From an uncultured bacterium (GTDB lineage Bacteria; Patescibacteria; Paceibacteria; UBA9973; Zambryskibacteraceae): a DNA stretch of 5,616 nucleotides. The position numbers and the translations under genes are program-made. Below are positions 1 to 4,214 of the stretch, piece by piece. Below the pieces are notes generated by a model. It was not told the origin of the DNA and made no database searches. It saw only the letters and a list, made by a program, of their open reading frames with translations. The stretch is from assembly GCA_903918125.1 (NCBI GenBank), contig CAIXDB010000107.1, positions 1 through 5,616 on the forward strand, given 5' to 3'. Within the stretch, counting starts at the first letter, position 1. Every line of letters starts with the position of its first letter.

Positions 1-170
1 CTGCCGAAAAATGTGACGGATTTCGGAAACTGCGCCAGAAAGTTGAACCCTTCGGTGAATTCTTTTGTAATAAGTGACACTCGAGCGTTCGACGCGTCAT
101 GCATTTCTTGTCGCGTCAACGGTTTAATCGGAAGGTGAATTTCCGGTGCGTTTGGTATTTCTTGTTTCAT
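1..170 (-). CDS. LOG-family nucleotide-binding protein, N-terminal part (cut by window edge)
   Basis: Reading the minus strand from the ATG at 170-168 gives 56 codons that stay open to the window edge. The peptide has a short polar N-terminus, a helix around residues 20-48 (RQEMHDASNARVSLITKEF, then EGFNFL), and then SVTFFG at residues 51-56, where the next codon must be Ser or Arg. This matches the entry into the first Rossmann strand of the LOG / TIGR00730 family (VTxFGSAR), whose members include cytokinin-riboside phosphoribohydrolases and PpnN-type nucleotide hydrolases. The diagnostic PGGxGTxxE motif would lie outside the window, so enzymatic activity cannot be judged. The start lies 12 nt after the pseudouridine synthase stop on the same strand, so the two may be co-transcribed. 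It also has its own -10-like TAGAAT exactly 6 nt before the ATG. The family call is moderately strong; the substrate is unknown. Confidence 0.72.
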   Translation of the reverse strand, partial: MKQEIPNAPEIHLPIKPLTRQEMHDASNARVSLITKEFTEGFNFLAQFPKSVTFFG

Positions 171-182
171 ATTTTTATTCTA
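171..182 (-). promoter_or_regulatory. Candidate leaderless promoter (-10) of the LOG-family gene
   Basis: On the minus strand TAGAAT (182-177) is followed by six A/T bases and then the ATG at 170, so the predicted +1 falls on the A of the start codon. The -35 would lie inside the 3' end of the upstream gene near 200-205 and is poor. No Shine-Dalgarno fits in this 12-nt gap. The exact 6-nt spacing is shared with four other genes in the window. Confidence 0.4.
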
Positions 183-896
183 CTACAAACCGATTGATTT
201 TAAAAATGTTTCGCGCTCGGCATCCTCAAGCGTGCGCCACGAACCTTGGCCAAGCTTTCCGAGAGCGATGTTTTGAATGCGCACGCGACACAGGTCAGTC
301 ACCGTGTAGCCGAGTTTCTCGGTCATGCGACGAATCTGGCGGTTCTTGCCTTCCGAAAGTGTGATGCGAAATTTGGTGGCAGTCACTTTTTTCACCTCGG
401 CCGGTTTGGTCACATATTCTCCGATATCCACGCCGTCTTGCATGTGTCGCAGAAACGCCGGCGAGTACGCGTGCGCAACCTCAACCACGTATTCTTTTTG
501 GTGATCGTTTTTCGGATTCAACAATCGGTCGGTCACGCGTCCGTCATTGGTGAGCAAGACCAGCCCGTACGAATTTTTATCGAGCCGTCCGACGGGAAAA
601 AGTGCCGGCGACGTTTTTGGCAACGTCGGATTATCCGTGATTTGCTTTTCTCCGCGCACGGGGTTCGTCGTGACGATGCCGACAGGTTTATTGTACGCGA
701 AATACATTAAACCTTTGTGCAAATTTTTTGCTTTCACCACCACCGTGTCGTTTGCCACAACCTTGTCGCCAAGCACCGCGCGTCGACCGTTTATCGTCAC
801 TTTGCCCGCGCTGACCAGCTCGTCCGCACCTGCGCGCGTGGCGTAGCCTTTGTGTGCAAGGTATTTGTTTATGCGCATGGGAAAAATTTCATCCAT
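183..896 (-). CDS. rluF: 23S rRNA pseudouridine synthase, RsuA/RluF type
   Basis: This 237-residue protein converts a specific rRNA uridine to pseudouridine in the RsuA/RluB/RluE/RluF family. An S4 RNA-binding domain covers residues 7-53 (MRINKYLAHKGYATRAGADE, GKVTINGR). The catalytic domain follows with YFAYNKPVGIVTT (65-77), the active-site loop VGRLDKNSYGLVLLTNDG (102-119) with catalytic Asp106, NDHQKEYVVEV (130-140), and EGKNRQIRRM (182-191). The NDHxKEY block, the GRLDK(D/N)S loop and the final GxWRxL resemble E. coli RluF more than RsuA or RluB, but the exact target uridine cannot be read from sequence. It is shorter than E. coli RluF because the C-terminal tail is missing. Start choice: ATG 896 is preferred because TATGAT ends 6 nt before it. 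ATG 878 (MRINKY, where many homologs begin) is the alternative and would shorten the protein by six residues. Stop is TAG. Confidence 0.9.
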   Translation of the reverse strand: MDEIFPMRINKYLAHKGYATRAGADELVSAGKVTINGRRAVLGDKVVANDTVVVKAKNLHKGLMYFAYNKPVGIVTTNPVRGEKQITDNPTLPKTSPALFPVGRLDKNSYGLVLLTNDGRVTDRLLNPKNDHQKEYVVEVAHAYSPAFLRHMQDGVDIGEYVTKPAEVKKVTATKFRITLSEGKNRQIRRMTEKLGYTVTDLCRVRIQNIALGKLGQGSWRTLEDAERETFLKSIGL

Positions 897-930
897 CTCT
901 GTATCATATAGTTTTTTCGGCGATTTACAA
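897..930 (-). promoter_or_regulatory. Predicted promoter of the pseudouridine synthase gene
   Basis: Reading the minus strand, TTGTAA (930-925), a 16-nt spacer, and TATGAT (908-903) are followed by 6 nt and the ATG at 896. The predicted transcript starts on the A of the start codon. This supports the upstream start (MDEIFP) over the internal MRINKY start. The -35 overlaps the -35 of the divergent FKBP promoter. Confidence 0.55.
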
Positions 931-953
931 TCACAACCGATCCGTACTATACT
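924..953 (+). promoter_or_regulatory. Predicted promoter of the FKBP-type isomerase gene
   Basis: TTTACA (924-929), an 18-nt spacer and TATACT (948-953) are followed by ATAGTC and the ATG at 960. The -10 matches the sigma-70 consensus at five of six positions. The predicted +1 is the A of the ATG, so the mRNA would be leaderless, in keeping with the absence of any Shine-Dalgarno sequence. Confidence 0.6.
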
Positions 954-959
954 ATAGTC

Positions 960-1457
960 ATGAAAAAATTATCTAACAAAGAATGGGTGGCAATTGTGGC
1001 AAGCGTCGCAGTCGTCGGTTTCTTTTTTGTTTTCGGTCAATATATTATTACGTATTTTAAAACAGGATCATTTACCATGAATACACCAACACAGCCGGTT
1101 ACTCCACACGTCGGCATCCAAGACACAACAGTTGGTACGGGTGATATTGCAGAACCGGGGACGCGCGTGACAGTGAATTACGTCGGCACATTTACAAACG
1201 GCACAGTCTTCGACAGCTCGGTTGCGCGTAACGAGCCATTTCAATTTATACTCGGCGCCGGTCAAGTCATTCCCGGTTGGGATCAAGGTCTCGTCGGCAT
1301 GCGAGTCGGCGGTACGCGCATCTTGAGTATTCCGCCCGAGCTCGGTTACGGCTCGACGACCTACGGTCCGATTCCCGGCAACTCGACACTCATTTTCCAA
1401 GTTCAACTTTTGAAAGTGGAACAACCGAGTGATGCAACAACGACGCAAGGACAATAA
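960..1457 (+). CDS. Membrane-anchored FKBP-type peptidyl-prolyl cis-trans isomerase
   Basis: This 165-residue protein is predicted to catalyse cis-trans isomerisation of Xaa-Pro bonds outside the cytoplasmic membrane. Residues 1-8 are basic (MKKLSNKE). Residues 9-32 form one hydrophobic segment without a lipobox cysteine, so it looks like an N-in signal anchor. A Thr/Pro-rich linker (about 38-50) leads to a single FKBP domain at about 52-154. The FKBP12 active-site residues all have visible counterparts: Tyr74 (NYVG), Phe84-Asp85 (VFDSS), Phe94 or Phe96, Val103-Ile104 and Trp107 (GQVIPGWDQGL), Tyr130 (ELGYG) and Phe146 (LIFQVQLLKVE). It should therefore be catalytically competent. A short Thr/Gln tail ends the protein. 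It is divergent from the pseudouridine synthase gene and convergent with the small membrane-protein gene. Likely substrates are secreted or surface proteins (inferred from the anchor only). Confidence 0.93.
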   Translation: MKKLSNKEWVAIVASVAVVGFFFVFGQYIITYFKTGSFTMNTPTQPVTPHVGIQDTTVGTGDIAEPGTRVTVNYVGTFTNGTVFDSSVARNEPFQFILGAGQVIPGWDQGLVGMRVGGTRILSIPPELGYGSTTYGPIPGNSTLIFQVQLLKVEQPSDATTTQGQ

Positions 1458-1484
1458 TACGTTTTAGTTTTTGGATATGAAGCA

Positions 1485-1515
1485 GGGCACCTCGGAAAAT
1501 CTGAGGTGCCCTTTT
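1485..1515 (+). terminator. Rho-independent terminator of the FKBP gene
   Basis: GGGCACCTC (1485-1493) pairs perfectly with GAGGTGCCC (1503-1511). The stem extends inward to 12 bp with one G-U pair and an AAA loop (1497-1499). It is followed by TTTT (1512-1515), then GG, so the U-tract is short. It lies 27 nt after the FKBP stop and 3 nt short of the stop codon of the convergent gene. On the minus strand there is no U-run after the stem, so it is best read as a plus-strand terminator that may also slow opposing transcription. Confidence 0.85.
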
Positions 1516-1518
1516 GGT

Positions 1519-1689
1519 CTACTGAATGGCAGGGGTGTTATGCACGGCATGCATAACACTGATGAGATGGGTCGTTGCGTAGCCCTTTTTCTGCGTCCGT
1601 TTTATCGCGAACGCCGCGAGTACTGCAAAGACAAGAAACCCAGGACCTGCCAGCCCAACGGCAAGGAGGATGGTTCCGAAAGTATGCAT
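1519..1689 (-). CDS. Small single-pass membrane protein, 56 residues, unknown function
   Basis: Reading the minus strand from ATG 1689-1687 gives a 56-residue product ending in TAG (1521-1519). Residues 1-6 are short and uncharged (MHTFGT). Residues 7-29 are strongly hydrophobic (ILLAVGLAGPGFLVFAVLAA, then FAI) with a central GPG that may kink the helix. Residues 30-36 are KRTQKKG, and the rest is a polar His-containing tail. By the positive-inside rule the tail would be cytoplasmic. Support that it is a gene: coherent membrane-protein composition, a consensus TTGACA (-35), a -10-like TATTCT ending 6 nt before the ATG as in other genes here, and a stop just before the FKBP terminator with no overlap of neighbours. 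I recognise no family. It is short enough that automated gene callers could miss it. Confidence 0.62.
   Translation of the reverse strand: MHTFGTILLAVGLAGPGFLVFAVLAAFAIKRTQKKGYATTHLISVMHAVHNTPAIQ
1535..1559. repeat. Perfect 10-bp inverted repeat inside the small membrane-protein gene
   Basis: GTGTTATGCA (1535-1544) and TGCATAACAC (1550-1559) are exact reverse complements separated by CGGCA. The repeat falls in the 3' third of the minus-strand small gene, coding for its SVMHAVHNT segment. No T-run follows on either strand, so it is not an ordinary intrinsic terminator. Confidence 0.7.
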
Positions 1690-1726
1690 CTATTTAGAAT
1701 ACTATACCGAATTCAAAATATGTCAA
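1690..1726 (-). promoter_or_regulatory. Predicted promoter of the small membrane-protein gene
   Basis: On the minus strand a perfect consensus TTGACA lies at 1726-1721. TATTCT (1701-1696) ends 6 nt before the ATG at 1689, with a spacer of 19. Overlapping alternatives TAGTAT (1704-1699, spacer 16) and TATAGT (1706-1701, spacer 14) would give a start a few bases upstream. In every case the mRNA has almost no leader. The box is interleaved with the divergent tgt promoter. Confidence 0.5.
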
Positions 1727-1740
1727 ATCTGTGGTATGGT
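1712..1740 (+). promoter_or_regulatory. Predicted promoter of tgt (extended -10)
   Basis: TTCAAA (1712-1717), a 17-nt spacer, and TGG-TATGGT (1732-1740) are followed by TAGTAT and the ATG at 1747. The predicted +1 is the A of the ATG, giving a leaderless mRNA. No Shine-Dalgarno precedes the start. Confidence 0.5.
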
Positions 1741-1746
1741 TAGTAT

Positions 1747-3093
1747 ATGAAAAAACCGCTGACATTTGAAATTCACACCGAGCTTCCGGGCACGCTCGGG
1801 CGCGCGGGGACGATTCACACTCCGCACGGCGACATTCTAACGCCGGCTTTTGTGACGGTGGGGACGAAAGGCACGGTCAAGGCGCTCACGCCGGAACAGG
1901 TGCAGGCCACGGGCGCGCAGGTGGTGCTTGCGAACACATATCATCTGTACCTTGAGCCGAGTGACGAGCAGGTGGCGAAGCTCGGCGGTTTGCAGAAGAT
2001 GATGAACTGGCACGGGCCGACGATGACCGACTCCGGCGGGTTTCAGGTTTTCTCTCTCGGTGTGGCGTATGGTACGGGCTTGTCAAAAATTTTGAAACAC
2101 AATGACGAGAAAGTGTTGCCTGCAAGAGCTGTACGAATCAAAATGGGACGAGGGGACGATGAAACTGAGTCTCAAATGGATGCGCTTAATGCGAGCGCAA
2201 TTTCGGCAGCGGGACGCCCAGCCCGCATCGACCCAAACGGCGTGACCTTCCGCTCGCATATCGACGGCAGTGCGCACTATTTCACCCCGCAAAAATCGAT
2301 CGCCATCCAGCACAACCTCGGCGCGGACATTATTTTTGCTTTTGACGAATGCACATCTCCGCACGAGTCGCTTCATTACCAGAAAGAAGCGCTCGAGCGC
2401 ACGCATCGCTGGGCGAAACAATCGCTCGCGTACCACCACTCGACCGAGCACGCTGGGGCGCAAGCGTTGTTTGGCATCGTGCAAGGCGGGCGAGACGAGA
2501 CACTCCGTCGTGAGTCGGCCACGGCAATCGCGAACATGTCCGTGTCGACAGAACACGGCGAGGCGACCTTCGACGGCTTCGGCATCGGCGGGTCGTTCGA
2601 AAAAGAAGACATGATGAATGCTGTGCGTTGGTGCAACGAAATCCTGCCTCGCGACAAACCGAGACACCTACTCGGTGTGGGCGAGCCGGCGGATCTGTTT
2701 GGCGCGGTGGAAAACGGTTGCGACCTCTTTGACTGCGTCGCACCGACACGCATCGCACGCACCGGCCAAGTGTACACGCGGGAAGGGAAGGTGAACCTCG
2801 AAAATGCCACCTACCGTGACGACCCGCGACCAATCGACCCCGCCGTGAAATATGTACCTGGTACCTATTTTTCAAACGCCGATTGCACCTGCTACACCTG
2901 TCAAAACTTTTCCCGCGCCTACATCGCACACCTTTTCCGCTCAAAGGAAATGCTCGCAGCAACCCTCGCCTCAATCCACAACCTCCACTTCATCATCCAC
3001 CTCGTCGACACAATGCGCGCCACCCTGCTCGACAGCACGTTCCCCGCATTCAAACAGGATTTTTTGGAGAGGTATGAAAAAAGCATAAAATAG
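1747..3093 (+). CDS. tgt: Queuine tRNA-guanine transglycosylase
   Basis: This 448-residue enzyme exchanges the wobble guanine of GUN-anticodon tRNAs for queuine or its precursor. It is a TIM-barrel protein. Visible landmarks: NTYHLYLEP (63-71); DSGGFQVFSL (95-104) with the general acid/base Asp95; GVTFRSHIDG (165-174); FDECTSP (199-205) with base-recognising Asp200; GIVQGG (243-248); FGIGGSF (278-284); LLGVGEP (308-314); LFDCVAPTR (327-335) with nucleophile Asp329. The zinc site is CTCYTC (380-385) plus His411, with the usual 26-residue Cys-to-His spacing. It is longer than the usual 370-400 residues because about 45-50 residues are inserted between positions 105 and 164, after the acid/base loop. 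Stop is TAG. No queuosine biosynthesis gene is in the window, so whether it uses a salvaged base is open. Confidence 0.95.
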   Translation: MKKPLTFEIHTELPGTLGRAGTIHTPHGDILTPAFVTVGTKGTVKALTPEQVQATGAQVVLANTYHLYLEPSDEQVAKLGGLQKMMNWHGPTMTDSGGFQVFSLGVAYGTGLSKILKHNDEKVLPARAVRIKMGRGDDETESQMDALNASAISAAGRPARIDPNGVTFRSHIDGSAHYFTPQKSIAIQHNLGADIIFAFDECTSPHESLHYQKEALERTHRWAKQSLAYHHSTEHAGAQALFGIVQGGRDETLRRESATAIANMSVSTEHGEATFDGFGIGGSFEKEDMMNAVRWCNEILPRDKPRHLLGVGEPADLFGAVENGCDLFDCVAPTRIARTGQVYTREGKVNLENATYRDDPRPIDPAVKYVPGTYFSNADCTCYTCQNFSRAYIAHLFRSKEMLAATLASIHNLHFIIHLVDTMRATLLDSTFPAFKQDFLERYEKSIK

Positions 3094-3119
3094 TCTTTTT
3101 TATGTGTAAAATTTGATAC

Positions 3120-3149
3120 TTGACAAAAGTATATATAATGATGTATACT
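3120..3149 (+). promoter_or_regulatory. Strong sigma-70-like promoter of the unknown gene at 3226
   Basis: A perfect TTGACA (3120-3125), an 18-nt A/T-rich spacer and TATACT (3144-3149) make this the best-matching promoter in the window. The predicted start near 3156 gives an untranslated leader of about 70 nt, unlike the leaderless neighbours. Confidence 0.7.
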
Positions 3150-3225
3150 CGAACCCAGAAATCGACTTGTGGAACGGACTGGGCGAGCAACCCTACCTAA
3201 TCCAAAGTGATAGAAGGAGTAAAAC
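3150..3225 (+). promoter_or_regulatory. 5' leader with strong Shine-Dalgarno and possible alternative hairpins
   Basis: AGAAGGAG (3212-3219) lies 6 nt before the ATG at 3226 and is an excellent ribosome-binding site. Upstream, CCCAG (3154-3158) can pair with CTGGG (3179-3183). The same GGG (3181-3183) can instead pair with CCC (3191-3193). The two pairings are mutually exclusive, which would suit a switch, but the stems are short and this could be chance. I recognise no known riboswitch class. Confidence 0.45.
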
Positions 3226-3903
3226 ATGTCGGTTAATGTGTACCTCGAGACAAGTATTTTGCGAAACAAGTCACTCGTGACCACTCAGACGGGAGGAGTG
3301 CAAAAAATGGAGCTTTACGGAGTTAGCATTTATTCCAACCAAGGGCGTCCCTACGTCGTTCTTGGAAATGAAAATGATCCGGTCCCTCAAGGAATTCTTG
3401 CGTGGGTAAGTTTAATTTCTTTTTACGATATCTTTCCTCGTCGTGCTGATCGGGTAACCGGCATTTATGCTTTAAGATCAGCTGAAGGAGAGTTGGACAT
3501 TGACCAAACTGGTAAATATTCGGTCAAAATTACCGGCAAAAAAATGGACGATGTGCGCGACCTATATCGTGCCATTCGCACAGGTTCACTTCAACCGGAA
3601 AAGAGCTACGAGGGTCCACAGGGCGGAAAAACCAATCAACAGCTTGAAGCCGAGCTCGCTAAGAGCGAAAAAAATCTCAATGACGCTCTGGAAGGTCTGA
3701 AGGAAATTCGAAGGCTTCAGAACTTAAATTTGGAGCTCGAAAATCTGCTTCGTGGTACTCGCATTGCGATCCAACAGGTTCGTGACCTCGCGCATCGTCT
3801 CAAGAAAGACTTCTGGTCACCTCTCTGTTTCAAAGACGAGGTAGCCGCAAAGATTGTCGACGCTCTCGATAACAGAATCATGCCTTCCAACACTGGAAAG
3901 TAG
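3226..3903 (+). CDS. Unknown protein with C-terminal coiled coil
   Basis: I do not recognise this 225-residue protein. Residues 28-118 look like a compact mixed alpha/beta region (MELYGVSIYSNQGRPYVVLG, ILAWVSLISFYDIFPRRADR, GKYSVKITGKKMDDVRDLY). A polar Gly/Gln linker follows at about 122-137. A heptad-rich, highly charged helix at about 138-195 (QLEAELAKSEKNLNDALEGL, IRRLQNLNLELENLL) is a probable coiled coil suggesting oligomerisation. A short C-terminal helix contains FWSPLCFKDEV. There is no signal peptide or membrane segment, so it is probably cytoplasmic. ATG 3226 has a strong Shine-Dalgarno. An in-frame ATG at 3307 also has a strong one (GGAGGAG, 3292-3298) and begins the folded-looking part, so either or both may be used. 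Codon choice looks less GC-biased than in tgt. It has its own promoter and terminator between housekeeping genes, compatible with an acquired cassette. Confidence 0.75.
   Translation: MSVNVYLETSILRNKSLVTTQTGGVQKMELYGVSIYSNQGRPYVVLGNENDPVPQGILAWVSLISFYDIFPRRADRVTGIYALRSAEGELDIDQTGKYSVKITGKKMDDVRDLYRAIRTGSLQPEKSYEGPQGGKTNQQLEAELAKSEKNLNDALEGLKEIRRLQNLNLELENLLRGTRIAIQQVRDLAHRLKKDFWSPLCFKDEVAAKIVDALDNRIMPSNTGK
3292..3309 (+). promoter_or_regulatory. Internal Shine-Dalgarno and second start codon
   Basis: GGAGGAG (3292-3298), 8 nt before an in-frame ATG (3307-3309), forms a second near-ideal initiation site within the unknown gene. Use of it would drop the first 27 residues and give a 198-residue protein beginning MELYGVSIYS. 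Confidence 0.5.
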
Positions 3904-3910
3904 TTCACCT

Positions 3911-3961
3911 CCCCGTACCAAACAAAGCTACGTGCTTCTGTTTGGTACGGGGTTTTGTTTT
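3911..3961 (+). terminator. Rho-independent terminator of the unknown gene, perfect 14-bp stem
   Basis: CCCCGTACCAAACA (3911-3924) is an exact reverse complement of TGTTTGGTACGGGG (3939-3952). The inner AAGC (3925-3928) and GCTT (3934-3937) continue the stem past one bulged C, leaving the five-base loop TACGT. TTTTGTTTT (3953-3961) follows. It begins 7 nt after the TAG stop. There is no matching A-run on the left, so it acts on the plus strand only. Confidence 0.93.
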
Positions 3962-4029
3962 GCAAAAATTTTCAAAATCACCACTAAAAACCACATGGCA
4001 GAAGGGCTTTTCCGGCACATCGCGCAGGA

Positions 4030-4088
4030 GCTTGGAAAACAACGACGACGAGTGCGTGGCACACGAGGAGGACATTGTTTTCCTGAGC
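4030..4088. repeat. Hairpin A within the palindrome
   Basis: GGAAAACAA (4034-4042) and TTGTTTTCC (4075-4083) are exact reverse complements. GCT/AGC (4030-4032 and 4086-4088) extend the stem across a small internal loop. The 32-base loop contains GTGC-GTG-GCAC (4052-4062), a small nested hairpin, or alternatively CGTG-GCA-CACG (4055-4065). Confidence 0.65.
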
Positions 4089-4099
4089 GACGAGTGGGA

Positions 4100-4126
4100 A
4101 GAAAAATCGTACCAACGATTTATTCT
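4100..4126. repeat. Hairpin B within the palindrome
   Basis: AGAAAAATCGT (4100-4110) pairs with ACGATTT plus TTCT (4115-4126), with one bulged A at 4122, closing the tetraloop ACCA (4111-4114). This is an 11-bp stem directly next to the right arm of the outer palindrome. Confidence 0.65.
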
Positions 4127-4177
4127 GGTGACGGAAAAGCACTTCTGCCACGTGGTTTTGTCGCTATCACTTTGCCA

Positions 4178-4206
4178 TTGCGCGAAAACCGACTTTCTGG
4201 TACACT
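4178..4206 (+). promoter_or_regulatory. Predicted promoter of rpsB (extended -10)
   Basis: TTGCGC (4178-4183), a 17-nt spacer, and TGG-TACACT (4198-4206) are followed by 8 nt and the ATG at 4215. The predicted +1 is A4213, so the mRNA would start with two bases before the AUG. No Shine-Dalgarno sequence is present (CTTTCCAT precedes the start). Confidence 0.55.
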
Positions 4207-4214
4207 CTTTCCAT

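Larger units (their letters stand above)
3987..4159. repeat. Long imperfect palindrome upstream of rpsB (32-bp arms)
   Basis: The left arm (3987-4018, AAAACCACATGGCAGAAGGG onward) and right arm (4128-4159, ending CACGTGGTTTT) are reverse complements with 29 of 32 positions matching. The mismatches lie 10 positions apart. The 109-bp centre holds two more inverted repeats (4030-4088 and 4100-4126), so a transcript could fold as a three-way junction: long closing stem, hairpin A, hairpin B, with only one unpaired base between hairpin B and the closing stem. Open frames cross it, but their peptides resemble no family I know and the surrounding 3962-4214 holds no convincing gene. The stem ends in A-run/T-run on both strands, giving terminator-like ends. 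It lies between the cassette terminator and the rpsB promoter. Possible identities: structured RNA, control element, or MITE-like element. Confidence 0.8.

Noticed and set aside
1471..1743. Plus-strand 90-codon frame between FKBP and tgt
   Set aside because: It runs through the terminator hairpin and the tgt promoter and has no coherent composition. The minus strand offers a better-supported gene.
2083..2974. Several open minus-strand frames opposite tgt
   Set aside because: They are Arg/Ser/Cys-rich shadows of a well-supported gene and lack start signals.
3084..3104. CATAAAA/TTTTATG inverted repeat at the tgt stop as terminator
   Set aside because: The stem is purely A/T apart from its ends and would be weak. 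It may slow transcription, but I cannot support it as a terminator.
3226..3270. N-terminal VYLETSIL of the unknown protein as a PIN-domain start
   Set aside because: PIN proteins often begin this way, but none of the later acidic motifs of the fold are visible, and the segment precedes a second strong start site.
3977..4170. ATCAC direct repeat (3977-3981 and 4166-4170) as target-site duplication of a mobile element
   Set aside because: Five bases is near chance, and the copies do not abut the inverted-repeat ends symmetrically.
3942..4214. In-frame extension of rpsB upstream to an ATG at 3942, adding 91 codons
   Set aside because: The extra part reads through the cassette terminator and the palindrome, resembles no S2 N-terminus, and S2 homology begins just after ATG 4215, which has its own promoter.
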